From contig NC_008380.1 in the NCBI RefSeq assembly GCF_000009265.1, positions 377,501 through 441,500 of the forward strand: 64,000 nt of DNA. Direction: 5' to 3'. The position numbers and the translations under genes are program-made. How positions within the stretch are numbered: position 1 is the stretch's first letter; every line of letters starts with the position of its first letter. This document shows, one piece after another, positions 8,669 through 17,023 of this stretch. Under the pieces are notes generated by a model that was not told the DNA's origin, did not search any database, and saw only the letters and a program-made list of their open reading frames with translations. This stretch comes from Rhizobium johnstonii 3841. Lineage in GTDB: Bacteria > Pseudomonadota > Alphaproteobacteria > Rhizobiales > Rhizobiaceae.

Positions 8669-9961
8669 TCAACCGTCCTTTTCGGCGGCATGGACATTGA
8701 TCTCGACCGCCCGGCCGGCCTTCCAGCCGTTGATCGCCGCGCCCAGTCCGAGTGCGACGAACAGGGCTGCGCACCAGGAAAAGCTGCCGGTCCAACCGCG
8801 GATGAGGCCGACGATGAGCGGGCCGATGGCGGCGAGCAGGTAGCCGACGCATTGCGCCATGCCGGAAAGATGGGCGGCGACATCGGGATCGCGCGAGCGC
8901 AGCACGATCGTCGTCATGGCCGCCGCGATCAGCCCACCCTGGCCGATGCCCTGCAGCACCGCCCATAGCCAGACCGTCGAAAGCGGTGCGAAGAGCAGGC
9001 CGAGCAGGGCGGTGACGGCGACGCCGCAGAGGCTCGCATTGATCAGCCGCTGGTCGCGACCGCGGACGGCGATATGCGGCACGATCAGGCAGGATGCCGC
9101 TTGCACCATCACTGACAGGGAAACGATCGCCCCGGCGGTGACGCCGTCGAGCCCGCGTTCGCGCAAGATCGGAACCAGCCAGCCGAAGACGCAATAGGCA
9201 AGTGCCGATTGCAGCCCCATGAACAGCGTCACCTGCCAGGCGAGCCGGTCGCGCCAGAGGCCTTTGACGTGGAAGCCGTTCCGTCTTGCCTGCCTGCCGC
9301 TGCGAAGAACCTCAGGCAGCCAGAGCAGGCTGACGATGAGGGCAGGCAGCGCCCAGACGGCGAGGGCGCCCTCGAGAGAGCCGCCGAGCGCGTGCTCGAT
9401 CGGCAGCGTCAGCCCGGCGGCACTTGCCGCCCCGGCGCAGAGCGCCATCGTATAGAAGCCGGTCATCAGCGCGGCGCGCCCGGCGAAATCCCGCTTCACC
9501 AACCCCGGCAGCAGCACGTTGCCGACGGCGATACAGGCGCCGGCAAGGGCCGTACCGATGAAGAGCAGCGGCACGGAGGAAAGCCCGCGCAAACCCGTGC
9601 CGAGCGCCAGAAGCAGGAGAACGCCGAGCAGCGTGCGTTCCGTTCCGAAGCGCTGGGCAAGACGGGGCGCAAGCGGCGAGAAGGCGCCGAGGCAGACCAC
9701 CGGCAGCGTCGTCAGCAGGCTGGCGCCCAGCGCGCTGAGGCCGAGCTCCGAGCGGATTTCCGGCAGCAGCGCCGAGGCGCTGGAGAAGACCGGGCGCAGG
9801 TTGAAGGCGATCAGCACCAGGCTTGCGCCCAGCAGAAAACGACCCGCAGCTCCCCGCACCGGCGTGGCCTGCGGCGGCGGAAGGCTGCCGGCCTCGGCAT
9901 CGATCAGCAATTCGTCGGCGGCGTCGAGCGCGCTGGCGGCATGGTTGGCAGGCGTGTTCAT
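8669..9961 (-). CDS. MFS transporter, CynX/NimT-like
   Basis: The 430-residue protein has about twelve hydrophobic segments after a soluble N-terminal stretch of about 35 residues. Its sequence style (LIAFNLRPVFSSASALLPEIRSELGLS at the first helix, AVGNVLLPGLVKRDF in the loop) matches the CynX/NimT cyanate/nitroimidazole-type MFS subfamily. Its start overlaps the GntR stop by ATGA, so regulator and transporter are co-translated and probably controlled by the palindrome at 10634-10680. The substrate is unknown. Confidence 0.85.
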   Translation of the reverse strand: MNTPANHAASALDAADELLIDAEAGSLPPPQATPVRGAAGRFLLGASLVLIAFNLRPVFSSASALLPEIRSELGLSALGASLLTTLPVVCLGAFSPLAPRLAQRFGTERTLLGVLLLLALGTGLRGLSSVPLLFIGTALAGACIAVGNVLLPGLVKRDFAGRAALMTGFYTMALCAGAASAAGLTLPIEHALGGSLEGALAVWALPALIVSLLWLPEVLRSGRQARRNGFHVKGLWRDRLAWQVTLFMGLQSALAYCVFGWLVPILRERGLDGVTAGAIVSLSVMVQAASCLIVPHIAVRGRDQRLINASLCGVAVTALLGLLFAPLSTVWLWAVLQGIGQGGLIAAAMTTIVLRSRDPDVAAHLSGMAQCVGYLLAAIGPLIVGLIRGWTGSFSWCAALFVALGLGAAINGWKAGRAVEINVHAAEKDG

Positions 9962-10647
9962 GACAGGATCATCCGCTCGAGCGCGGCAAGAACCGGCGCC
10001 ATGAAGCGGCGCACCGCCGCATCCGCCTTGTCGGGATCGCCGGTTTCGATGGCGTCGACGATCTCGGCATGCGCCTGCATATCGGGTTCCGGAATATCCT
10101 TGCCGAGCGTCGCCGCGATGGTGTCGGCGATCGAGGCCGAAAAGAAATCGTAGATCTCGATCATCGCCCGGTTGCCCGAAGCGGCGATGACGGCCTTGTG
10201 GAAGGCGAGGTCGCGTTCGATGAAGGCGGCCTGGTTGCCGCCGTCGTAATTGCCGCGTTCGGCAAGCAGCCTGCGAAGCCCGGCAACAATCTCCGGCGTC
10301 TTGCGGATCGCTGTCAGCCGGGCGGCCTCGACGTCGAGCGCCAGGCGCGCCTCGAACTGGTCACGCAGGCTGGCGCGCCGCGCCATCGTCAGCGGTCGGC
10401 CGGCATCGCTGGTGGCGCGGACATAGGTGCCCGAACCCTGCCTTGTCTCGAGATAACCCTGAGAGACGAGAACGCGCACCGCCTCGCGCACCGTGCCGCG
10501 GCTGACGGACAGCATGGCCGACAGGGAGGCCTCATTCGGCAATTTCTCGCCGACCGCCCAGCGTTTGCCGAGAATGTCGCCGCGGATCGCCTCGATCGCC
10601 TCATCGGCGAGATTGGTCTTGCTGAGCGCTCTCATCCCACTACTCAT
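9958..10647 (-). CDS. GntR family (FadR/FCD subfamily) regulator
   Basis: The 229-residue regulator has an N-terminal winged helix (GEKLPNEASLSAMLSVSRGT, then VREAVRVLVSQGYLETRQGSGTYV) and a C-terminal all-helical FCD ligand domain with its metal-binding pattern (ERDLAFHKAVIAASGNRAM and MQAHAEIVDAI). Two ATGs compete: 10647 and 10635. Both lie inside or at the edge of the 47-bp palindrome, and neither has a strong ribosome site, so transcription may begin inside the palindrome and give a nearly leaderless message. It is coupled to the MFS gene downstream. Confidence 0.88.
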   Translation of the reverse strand: MSSGMRALSKTNLADEAIEAIRGDILGKRWAVGEKLPNEASLSAMLSVSRGTVREAVRVLVSQGYLETRQGSGTYVRATSDAGRPLTMARRASLRDQFEARLALDVEAARLTAIRKTPEIVAGLRRLLAERGNYDGGNQAAFIERDLAFHKAVIAASGNRAMIEIYDFFSASIADTIAATLGKDIPEPDMQAHAEIVDAIETGDPDKADAAVRRFMAPVLAALERMILS

Positions 10648-10680
10648 AAAGTCATCTGATGACTTTATGAGTAGTGGGAT
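10634..10680. promoter_or_regulatory. 47-bp perfect palindrome, likely GntR autoregulatory operator
   Basis: Two perfect 23-bp arms around a single central T, with core GTCATCTGATGAC. TCATC-n-GATGA cores resemble operators of FadR-subfamily GntR proteins. The palindrome covers the alternative starts of the GntR gene. Arms this long and perfect exceed what one dimer needs; the RNA would also form a long hairpin. Confidence 0.6.
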
Positions 10681-10732
10681 TTCGATCTTTCGTCAACGCC
10701 CGGCATCGAGACAATAAAGGCATCAAGACAAT

Positions 10733-10759
10733 AAAAAAGGGCCGCCTCAGCGACCCTTT
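10733..10759 (-). terminator. rho-independent terminator of the small-ORF transcript
   Basis: On the minus strand AAAGGGTCGC-TGAG-GCGGCCCTTT forms a stem with one G-U pair, followed by a run of T (TTTTTTATT). It lies 59 bp past the small ORF and before the GntR gene, separating the two transcripts. Confidence 0.8.
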
Positions 10760-10817
10760 CCATGAGTTTGGCCTCAAACTGGCCTGGACTGTCTATGCAG
10801 CCCCAGGAAGGCGGGGA

Positions 10818-10889
10818 TTAGAGCGAGGGCTGCCTCGCCTTCGTCACCTCTTCCATGCCCGTTACGAGGTCCGAAATCTCATTAGACAT
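10818..10889 (-). CDS. 23-residue small ORF, unknown function
   Basis: The peptide begins MSNEISDLVTGMEEV and ends KARQPSL. It is preceded by AAGGAAGGTGATCC, close to a full-length Shine-Dalgarno complement and far stronger than those of the neighbours. A promoter-like pair lies upstream (10927-10955) and a clean terminator downstream (10733-10759), so an RNA of roughly 190 nt with one small ORF is predicted. It follows the pirin gene on the same strand. It may be a true small protein, a leader peptide or a dual-function small RNA. I do not recognise it. Confidence 0.55.
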   Translation of the reverse strand: MSNEISDLVTGMEEVTKARQPSL

Positions 10890-10926
10890 TGGATCACCTT
10901 CCTTTCGTTCTGTTGCTGATGACTTA

Positions 10927-10955
10927 AAAGTAGGCCGATTCTTCGCAGATGCAAG
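10927..10955 (-). promoter_or_regulatory. candidate promoter of the small-ORF RNA
   Basis: On the minus strand CTTGCA (10950-10955) and TACTTT (10927-10932) are separated by 17 bp, a fair housekeeping-sigma promoter for rhizobia. It lies just after the pirin stop codon. Confidence 0.4.
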
Positions 10956-10967
10956 AGAGAAATGCGT

Positions 10968-11879
10968 TCAGTGCGCAGCTTTGATGAAGGTGCCGTTCTG
11001 CAGTTCGCGCATCGCCTGCATGATTTCCTCGCGCGAATTCATCACGATCGGGCCGTGCCAGGCAACCGGCTCCTCGATCGGCTTGCCGGAGACAAGCAGG
11101 AAACGGATGCCCTGGTCGCCTGCCTGCACCGTCACTTCGTCGCCGCTGTCGAAGACCACGAGCGTGCGGTTGCCGGACATGTCGCGGATATTCAATTCCT
11201 CGCCGTCGACTTCCTTCTCGACGCGCACGCCGAAGGGTTTCGATGCATCGCGGAAGGTGCCGGAGCCGGCGAAGATATAGGCGAAGGCATTGCGGTAGGT
11301 ATCGACCGGCAGGCGCTTCTTCCGGCCGGGCGGCACCGAAACGTCGAGATAGATCGGCTCGGCGGCGACGCCATCGACCGGACCGGCCTTGCCCCAGAAA
11401 TCGCCGCAGATCACCCGCACCGCCGTGCCGTCATCATCGACGACGATAGGGATATCGATGGATTTGACGTCCTGGTAGCGCGGCGGCGTCATCTTCAGCG
11501 AGGAGGGCAAGTTCGCCCAGAGCTGGAAGCCGTGCATACGGCCGGCAAAATCGCCCTTCGGCATCTCCTGGTGCATGATGCCGCTGCCGGCCGTCATCCA
11601 CTGGATGTCGCCGGCGCCGAGCAGGCCGCTATTGCCCAAGCTGTCGCCGTGCTCGACGGTGCCGGCGAGCACATAGGTGATCGTCTCGATGCCGCGATGC
11701 GGATGCCAGGGAAAACCGCGGATATATTCCGCGGGATTGTCGTTGCGGAAATCATCCATCATCAGGAAGGGATCGGTCATCGCGGGATCGCCGAAGCCGA
11801 AGACGCGGTGCAGCTTGACGCCGGCGCCTTCCATGGTCGGTGTGGCAGTACTTTCATGCTTGACGGGGCGGATCGACAT
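10968..11879 (-). CDS. pirin family protein
   Basis: The 303-residue bicupin protein has the pirin N-terminal domain with the metal-site pattern FPWHPHRGIETITYVLAG and the later GIMHQEMP, and a C-terminal pirin_C domain. Pirins are iron-binding proteins; some act as quercetin dioxygenases and others as redox-dependent regulators. GGAGGAC precedes the ATG. The next gene on the same strand is the 23-codon small ORF. The role in this organism is unknown. Confidence 0.9.
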   Translation of the reverse strand: MSIRPVKHESTATPTMEGAGVKLHRVFGFGDPAMTDPFLMMDDFRNDNPAEYIRGFPWHPHRGIETITYVLAGTVEHGDSLGNSGLLGAGDIQWMTAGSGIMHQEMPKGDFAGRMHGFQLWANLPSSLKMTPPRYQDVKSIDIPIVVDDDGTAVRVICGDFWGKAGPVDGVAAEPIYLDVSVPPGRKKRLPVDTYRNAFAYIFAGSGTFRDASKPFGVRVEKEVDGEELNIRDMSGNRTLVVFDSGDEVTVQAGDQGIRFLLVSGKPIEEPVAWHGPIVMNSREEIMQAMRELQNGTFIKAAH

Positions 11880-12136
11880 GGCGTCCTCCTAGGGGTTCAA
11901 CTTGGCGGCGACTATAGCCGCCCGGCTGCCGGGCGCGAAGTCTGCGGGACAGACAACGCAGTGTTCACAAAAGAACACAGCGTTTCGCCGAATTTGAAGA
12001 GGTCAGACGTCAAGAAATCGTCATGTTTCACTTGCAAACCGGCAGGGCGTTAAGCTGTTATTAGCGACGATATTCGACAATTCAGTTGTCGTTTCAGCAT
12101 TTTCCGCCGATGCGGCGGGTTCCGGAGCAAAGAGCC

Positions 12137-12949
12137 ATGTGTCGCTGGGCAGCCTATCGCGGAGACCCCCTCTATCTCGAGGAGTTGGTATCCTCGCCCG
12201 CCCATTCCCTGATCGAGCAGTCGCATTGCGCCACCCGCGCCAAGACCGCGACGAATGGCGATGGCTTCGGCATTGCCTGGTATGGCGATAGACCCGAGCC
12301 CGGCCGCTACCGCGATATCCTGCCCGCCTGGTCGGATTGCAATCTGAAGAGCCTGGCGCGGCAGATCCGTTCGCCGCTCTTCCTCGCCCATGTCCGGGCT
12401 GCCACAGGCGGCGGCACGCGCCGCGACAACTGCCACCCCTTCACCCAGGGCACCTGGTCCTTCATGCACAACGGCCAGATCTCCGGCTTCGAGCGCCTGC
12501 GCCGGCCGATGGAGGCGATGCTCGACGACGAGTTGTTCAATGCCCGCGGCGGCACGACCGATTCCGAATTGATGTTCCTGCTGGCGCTGCAGTTCGGCCT
12601 GCGCGAGGCGCCGGTCGCCGCGATGGCGGAAATGATCGGTGTGATCGAGGATCTGGCCGAAAGCGTCATCGGCTCGATCCTGCTGCGCTTTACCGCTGCC
12701 TTCTCCGACGGCAAGGCGCTTTATGCCATCCGCTACGCGACCGATCGCAAGGCGCCGACGCTCTATGCTTCTCCCGTCGGCGCGGGCTATTGCCTTGTGT
12801 CGGAACCATTGAACGACGATGTCGATGCCTGGGCTGAAATTCCGGATGGCAGCGCCGTCACCGTCGGTAAAGATGGCATCGACGTCGCCGACTTCCGGCC
12901 GGAGAAGCGGAGTGCCGCCAAACCGCTGCGCGTGGCTATTCCTGCCTAA
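12137..12949 (+). CDS. class II glutamine amidotransferase (YafJ/GATase_4 family)
   Basis: The 270-residue protein starts MCRWAAYRGDP; after Met removal Cys2 is the N-terminal nucleophile of Ntn glutamine amidotransferases. NGDGFGIAWYG, FLAHVRAATGGG, NCHPF and FMHNGQISGF are the expected glutaminase motifs. No synthetase domain is fused. I chose this ATG, preceded by GGAGCAAAGAG, because it exposes Cys2. The family includes EgtC of ergothioneine synthesis, but no egtB/egtD is visible here, so a general YafJ-type role is more likely. Confidence 0.87.
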   Translation: MCRWAAYRGDPLYLEELVSSPAHSLIEQSHCATRAKTATNGDGFGIAWYGDRPEPGRYRDILPAWSDCNLKSLARQIRSPLFLAHVRAATGGGTRRDNCHPFTQGTWSFMHNGQISGFERLRRPMEAMLDDELFNARGGTTDSELMFLLALQFGLREAPVAAMAEMIGVIEDLAESVIGSILLRFTAAFSDGKALYAIRYATDRKAPTLYASPVGAGYCLVSEPLNDDVDAWAEIPDGSAVTVGKDGIDVADFRPEKRSAAKPLRVAIPA

Positions 12950-12959
12950 ACTCTCGGCG

Positions 12960-14165
12960 TTAGCTGAACTGCTTGGCGATCAGCGCCGCGAGCCGTTCGG
13001 CAACCTCTTCCTTCGCCAGGTCAGGCCATTGCTCGACCCCGTCGCGGCGGACGAGTTTGACCCTGTTGCGGCTGCCGCCCATGATGCCTGTCGCGGGAGA
13101 AACGTCATTGGCGACGATCATGTCGGCGCCCTTCCTCTCGAGTTTCGCCTTCGCATTGATTTCCACGTCCTGCGTCTCGGCGGCAAAGCCGATCACCAGT
13201 TTCGGCCGCATCGTATGATGGCCGACGGTTTTCAGGATGTCCGGATTCTCGGTCAGCGCCAGCGTCGGAATGGATTCGCCCGGATGTTTCTTCAGCTTCT
13301 GGTCGGCCGCCGAGGCTACGCGCCAGTCAGCAACCGCCGCGACCATCACGGCGATGTCGGCCGGCAGCGCCGCAAGCACGGCATCACGCATTTCCTCTGC
13401 CCGCTCGACATGCACGACGTTTACGCCGACGGGGTCCGCAATTGTTACCGGCCCTGACACCAGCGTCACCTCCGCCCCGAGCTTTGCAAGGGCTGCGGCG
13501 ATCGCATGGCCCTGCCGGCCGGAGGAGCGGTTGGCGATATAGCGCACCGGATCGATCGGCTCATGCGTCGGTCCTGACGTGACGATTGCCTTGCGTCCCT
13601 TGAGCGGCTTATCTCCATCGTCGAGCATGGTTTCGGCAGCAGCGACGATCTCCAGCGGTTCCGCCATCCGGCCGAGCCCGGCCTCCCGGCTTTCCGCCAT
13701 CTCGCCGGCCATCGGCCCGACGAAGCGGATGCCGTCGGCTCTGAGCATCGCCGCATTCCGCCGCGTCGCCGGATGCGCCCACATGGCGGGGTTCATCGCC
13801 GGTGCGGCCAGCACCGGCCTGTTGGTCGCCAGAAGCACGGTCGAGGCGAGATCGTCGGCAAGCCCGTTCGCCATCTTCGCCATCAGATCGGCGGTGGCAG
13901 GGGCGATCAGCACGAGGTCGCATTCGCGCGCCAGGCGGATATGGCCGATATCCTGTTCGTCCTGCCGCGAAAACAGATCGAGGAAGACATGGTCCGCCGC
14001 CAGTGCACCGACGGCAAGCGGCGTGACGAATTCCTGGGCGCCTTTGGTCATCACAGGGCGCACGCTCGCGCCGCGCTCGCGCAGCCGGCGGATCAGATCC
14101 AGGCTCTTATAGGCCGCGATGCCGCCGGAGATGATGAGGAGGATGCGTTTGCCGCTGAGAGCCAT
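12960..14165 (-). CDS. coaBC: bifunctional phosphopantothenoylcysteine decarboxylase/phosphopantothenate-cysteine ligase
   Basis: Catalyses two consecutive steps of coenzyme A synthesis. The N-terminal flavin-dependent decarboxylase (CoaC) begins GKRILLIISGGIAAYKSLDLI and carries the substrate motif APAMNPAMW near residue 120. The C-terminal CTP-dependent ligase (CoaB) starts near residue 190 with TSGPTHEPIDPVRYIANRSS and ends with the GSRNRVKLV segment. The 401-residue length is normal. In related rhizobia, as I recall, it lies between ubiB and dut; here accessory genes separate it from both. Confidence 0.95.
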   Translation of the reverse strand: MALSGKRILLIISGGIAAYKSLDLIRRLRERGASVRPVMTKGAQEFVTPLAVGALAADHVFLDLFSRQDEQDIGHIRLARECDLVLIAPATADLMAKMANGLADDLASTVLLATNRPVLAAPAMNPAMWAHPATRRNAAMLRADGIRFVGPMAGEMAESREAGLGRMAEPLEIVAAAETMLDDGDKPLKGRKAIVTSGPTHEPIDPVRYIANRSSGRQGHAIAAALAKLGAEVTLVSGPVTIADPVGVNVVHVERAEEMRDAVLAALPADIAVMVAAVADWRVASAADQKLKKHPGESIPTLALTENPDILKTVGHHTMRPKLVIGFAAETQDVEINAKAKLERKGADMIVANDVSPATGIMGGSRNRVKLVRRDGVEQWPDLAKEEVAERLAALIAKQFS

Positions 14166-14200
14166 GGCCTTCTACCCGTCGCCTTTTCTGACCGTCCTCG

Positions 14201-14229
14201 ACCCTAAGCCTTTGGCGGAGAACATGCAA
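14201..14229 (-). promoter_or_regulatory. candidate coaBC promoter
   Basis: On the minus strand TTGCAT (14224-14229) and TAGGGT (14201-14206) are 17 bp apart, 36 bp before the coaBC start codon. The -10 is weak; an own promoter is expected because the upstream SDR genes are unrelated. Confidence 0.35.
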
Positions 14230-14340
14230 TCGCGCCGACGACATGCAGCGGACCTGCTCGGGTAGCCGCTGCATGACGATCGCGATCGCCATGCCGAAGC
14301 CGGCAAGCAGCGCGGCAGCTGGTCCCGCCGCGCTCGTGGG

Positions 14341-15090
14341 TCAGAGGTTGCTCATCCCGCCGTCGATGATGAGTTCGCTACCGACGATATAGGCCGCCTC
14401 ATCGGAGGCGAGGAAGACGATCGTCTTGGCGACTTCGCTGGGATTTCCGAAGCGGCCGACGGGGATCTGGGCCTGGATCTGCTCGGCCATCGCCTTGGAT
14501 TGGGCTTCCGAAGCGCCGAGCTTGCTGTAAAGCGGCGTGGCGATCGGACCGGGGCTGACGGCGTTGACGCGGATGCCGCGGCCGATGAGTTCGCCCGACA
14601 ATGTCTTGGCAAGCGTCAGCAGCGCGCCCTTCGTCAGCGAATAGACGCTGGAGTTCGGCATGCCGATATGGGCGTTGATCGAGGTGTTGAGCACGATCGC
14701 GGCTTGCTTCGAAAAAATCGGCAGCAGCGACTGAATCAGGAAGAACGGTCCTTTGACGTTGATATCAACAGACTTGTCGAAGGCGGCTTCGCTCCACTGT
14801 TCCAGCGGCCCGAATTCGGCGACCCCAGCGTTGACGAAGAGGATGTCGAGCGTGCCGAAAGCCTCTCTCACGCTATCGGCGACGGCCTTCTGGCCGACCG
14901 CATTGCCGGCATCGGCCTGGATGACGGTGGCTTTGCCGCCAAGTTCGGCGCGGGCCGCCTCGACGCTTGCCGTGCTGCTGCCGGTAACGACGACGCGGGC
15001 GCCCTCGGCGATGAACTGGCGGGCGGTCTCGAGACCGATGCCGCTGGTGCCGCCGGTGATGAGGGCTGTCTTGTTCTGGAGGCGTGACAT
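14341..15090 (-). CDS. short-chain dehydrogenase/reductase
   Basis: The 249-residue classical SDR has the cofactor motif TGGTSGIG near residue 12, NAG near 85, catalytic Ser in LNTSINAHIG, and the YSLTK catalytic pair near residue 150. The C-terminal SELIIDGGMS ending is typical. A downstream-of-beta2 Ser (VVTGSST) suggests NADPH preference. It lies 135 bp after a second SDR on the same strand, both facing away from a LysR gene. The substrate is unknown. Confidence 0.9.
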   Translation of the reverse strand: MSRLQNKTALITGGTSGIGLETARQFIAEGARVVVTGSSTASVEAARAELGGKATVIQADAGNAVGQKAVADSVREAFGTLDILFVNAGVAEFGPLEQWSEAAFDKSVDINVKGPFFLIQSLLPIFSKQAAIVLNTSINAHIGMPNSSVYSLTKGALLTLAKTLSGELIGRGIRVNAVSPGPIATPLYSKLGASEAQSKAMAEQIQAQIPVGRFGNPSEVAKTIVFLASDEAAYIVGSELIIDGGMSNL

Positions 15091-15225
15091 GATGACGTTC
15101 CTTTGATCGAATTTTGGGCCGCGGCCCGTTGTTGTTGGATGGGAGAATGCTCTGAAAAAAGCGGCGCGATAAGCCGGCGCGTTGAAGGATCACCAACCCG
15201 CAGCGGATAATCGCGCCCTGCCGTC

Positions 15226-15990
15226 TCAGCTGCGGGTGATCGAGGCGCCGCCGTCGACCAGCGATGCCGTGCCGGTGACGAAGCTCGCATCGTCGGAGGC
15301 GAGATAGAGAACCGAGCGGGCGAGTTCTTCGGGTGTCGCGACACGCTTCAGCGCATGCAGATTGGTGACGAAGGCCTGCTTCTCAGGCGTGTCGTTCATG
15401 TCCCGATACATGTCGGTATCAACAGCACCCGGCAGGATGGCATTGACGCGCACGCCCTGCTGGCCGAATTCGGCGGCAAGCGCCTGTGTCAGGCCGATCA
15501 GGCCGGATTTGCTGGCGGCATAGGCGGCAACGCCCGGAAAGGCGAAGCTGTAGCCGACGAAGGTCGAGGTGAAGATCACCGAGCCGCCGCCATTTTCCAC
15601 CATTGCGCCGATCTGGTGCTTGGCGGCGAGGAAGGAGGCCGTCAGATTGATCGCCAGCGCCTCGCTGAAGCCTGCTTCCGAAACACCGGTGCTCGCACCG
15701 GCTTCGCCGAGCGTGCCGGCATTGTTGAAGGCGATGTCGAGCTTGCCGTATTTCGTCACGGCGGCGGCGACCAGCGCCTTGTGATAGTCTTCCGAGCGCA
15801 CGTCGCCGGCAATGGCGATGGCGTCGCCGCCCTCTGCCTTGATCTCGGCGACGAGACTGTCGAGTTCGCCCTGGCGGCGGGCGCCGACGACGACCTTGGC
15901 GCCTTCGGCGGCGAAGAGCTTTGCCGTGGCGCGGCCGATGCCGGAGCTTGCGCCGGTGACGATCGCGACCTTGTTGTTCAAGCGGTTCAT
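15226..15990 (-). CDS. short-chain dehydrogenase/reductase
   Basis: The 254-residue classical SDR has TGASSGIG near residue 12, NNAG near 90, a Ser in VIFTSTFVGYSF, and YAASK near residue 155; it ends in SLVDGGASITRS. The Arg after the second strand (VVVGARRQ) points to NADP(H). It is the first gene after the divergent LysR start at 16117 and a likely target of it. It is a distinct paralogue of the neighbouring SDR, not a recent duplicate. Confidence 0.9.
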   Translation of the reverse strand: MNRLNNKVAIVTGASSGIGRATAKLFAAEGAKVVVGARRQGELDSLVAEIKAEGGDAIAIAGDVRSEDYHKALVAAAVTKYGKLDIAFNNAGTLGEAGASTGVSEAGFSEALAINLTASFLAAKHQIGAMVENGGGSVIFTSTFVGYSFAFPGVAAYAASKSGLIGLTQALAAEFGQQGVRVNAILPGAVDTDMYRDMNDTPEKQAFVTNLHALKRVATPEELARSVLYLASDDASFVTGTASLVDGGASITRS

Positions 15991-16116
15991 GGTTCCATCT
16001 CCTGGGTTTAAGGTGAGGCGGCCCCTGCCGTCCCTTTCGATGAAGGGAAGATGGCATTTTCCTTTCGTTCGGATTAGTCTTCAGATTGGGGAATTCGAAT
16101 TCGGAAAAGCCGAACG

Positions 16117-17022
16117 ATGATCAGGATCGAAGGTATTGCGGCTTTCGTCGCCGTGGTTGAGGCGGGCTCGGTCAGCGAGGCGGCCCGGCGCCTGCGGCTA
16201 TCCAAATCCGTCGTCAGCGAAAGGCTGGCGGAACTGGAGAAATCGCTGGGCGGCATGCTGCTGCACCGAACGACGCGCAAGCTCACTTTGACGGAGGATG
16301 GCACGGTCTTCCTTGGGCGCGCCGCGCGCATCGTGCGCGAGATCGAGGAAGCCGCGGCAGATATGGCGGAGCGGCGCGGAACGCTGTCCGGCCCGATCCG
16401 TATCGCCGCCCCCGTCACCTTCGGCCGCATGCATCTCGGCCCGGCGCTCTATCCTTTTCTTGCCGAACATCCCGAGATCGAATTGACCCTCGATATCGAT
16501 GACCGGCGCGTCGATGCCGCCTCGGACGGTTATGATGCCATCATCCGCAACGGCCCGATCGCCGATAGCCGGCTGGTCGCCTGGAAGCTCGCTCATAGCC
16601 GCCGCCTTCTCTGCGCCTCACCGGATTATCTCGCCCGCCAGGGAATTCCGTCGTCGCTGGCTGATCTCAACAGCCATCGCGGCATCTTCTACACCAATCG
16701 CGGCGTTGCCGACTGGCGGTTCCAGACGTTCGACGGTGCGATCGTCGTGCGCGCGAAATTGGCGCTCGGCATCAACAATGGCGATATGCTCCGCGACGCC
16801 GCGATTGCCGGGCTCGGCATCGCGCTGCTGCCAGCCTTCATCGCCGGCCCGGCCATCCGCGAGGGCCGGCTTGCCGAAATCGATGTCGGCCACAAGCCGG
16901 AGGCCGAATTCATCTACATGGCACATCCCGAGGGCCGAAATCCCTCCGCCAAGCTCCGCGCCATCGCCGACCACCTGAAGAAGAGCTTCGGCGATCCGCC
17001 CTATTGGGATCCGGTGGGTTAA
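16117..17022 (+). CDS. LysR family transcriptional regulator
   Basis: The 301-residue protein starts MIRIEGIAAFVAVVEAGSVS and has the LysR helix-turn-helix (AARRLRLSKSVVSERLAELEKSLGGMLLHRTTR), then an effector domain of the CrgA/AaeR-like type with GPIRIAAPVTFG at the first strand. It is divergent from the SDR pair at 14341-15990, which it probably controls. The stop codon is one base from the stop of the next, convergent LysR gene. Confidence 0.9.
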   Translation: MIRIEGIAAFVAVVEAGSVSEAARRLRLSKSVVSERLAELEKSLGGMLLHRTTRKLTLTEDGTVFLGRAARIVREIEEAAADMAERRGTLSGPIRIAAPVTFGRMHLGPALYPFLAEHPEIELTLDIDDRRVDAASDGYDAIIRNGPIADSRLVAWKLAHSRRLLCASPDYLARQGIPSSLADLNSHRGIFYTNRGVADWRFQTFDGAIVVRAKLALGINNGDMLRDAAIAGLGIALLPAFIAGPAIREGRLAEIDVGHKPEAEFIYMAHPEGRNPSAKLRAIADHLKKSFGDPPYWDPVG

Positions 17023-17023
17023 C

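Noticed and set aside
12137..12949. EgtC, an ergothioneine biosynthesis amidotransferase
   Set aside because: The family fits, but no egtB, egtD or egtE lies nearby and the protein is equally close to general YafJ-type amidotransferases.
14107..14292. 61-codon minus-strand frame before coaBC with a hydrophobic start
   Set aside because: It overlaps the coaBC start and candidate promoter, is Arg-rich, and resembles no known family; probably chance.
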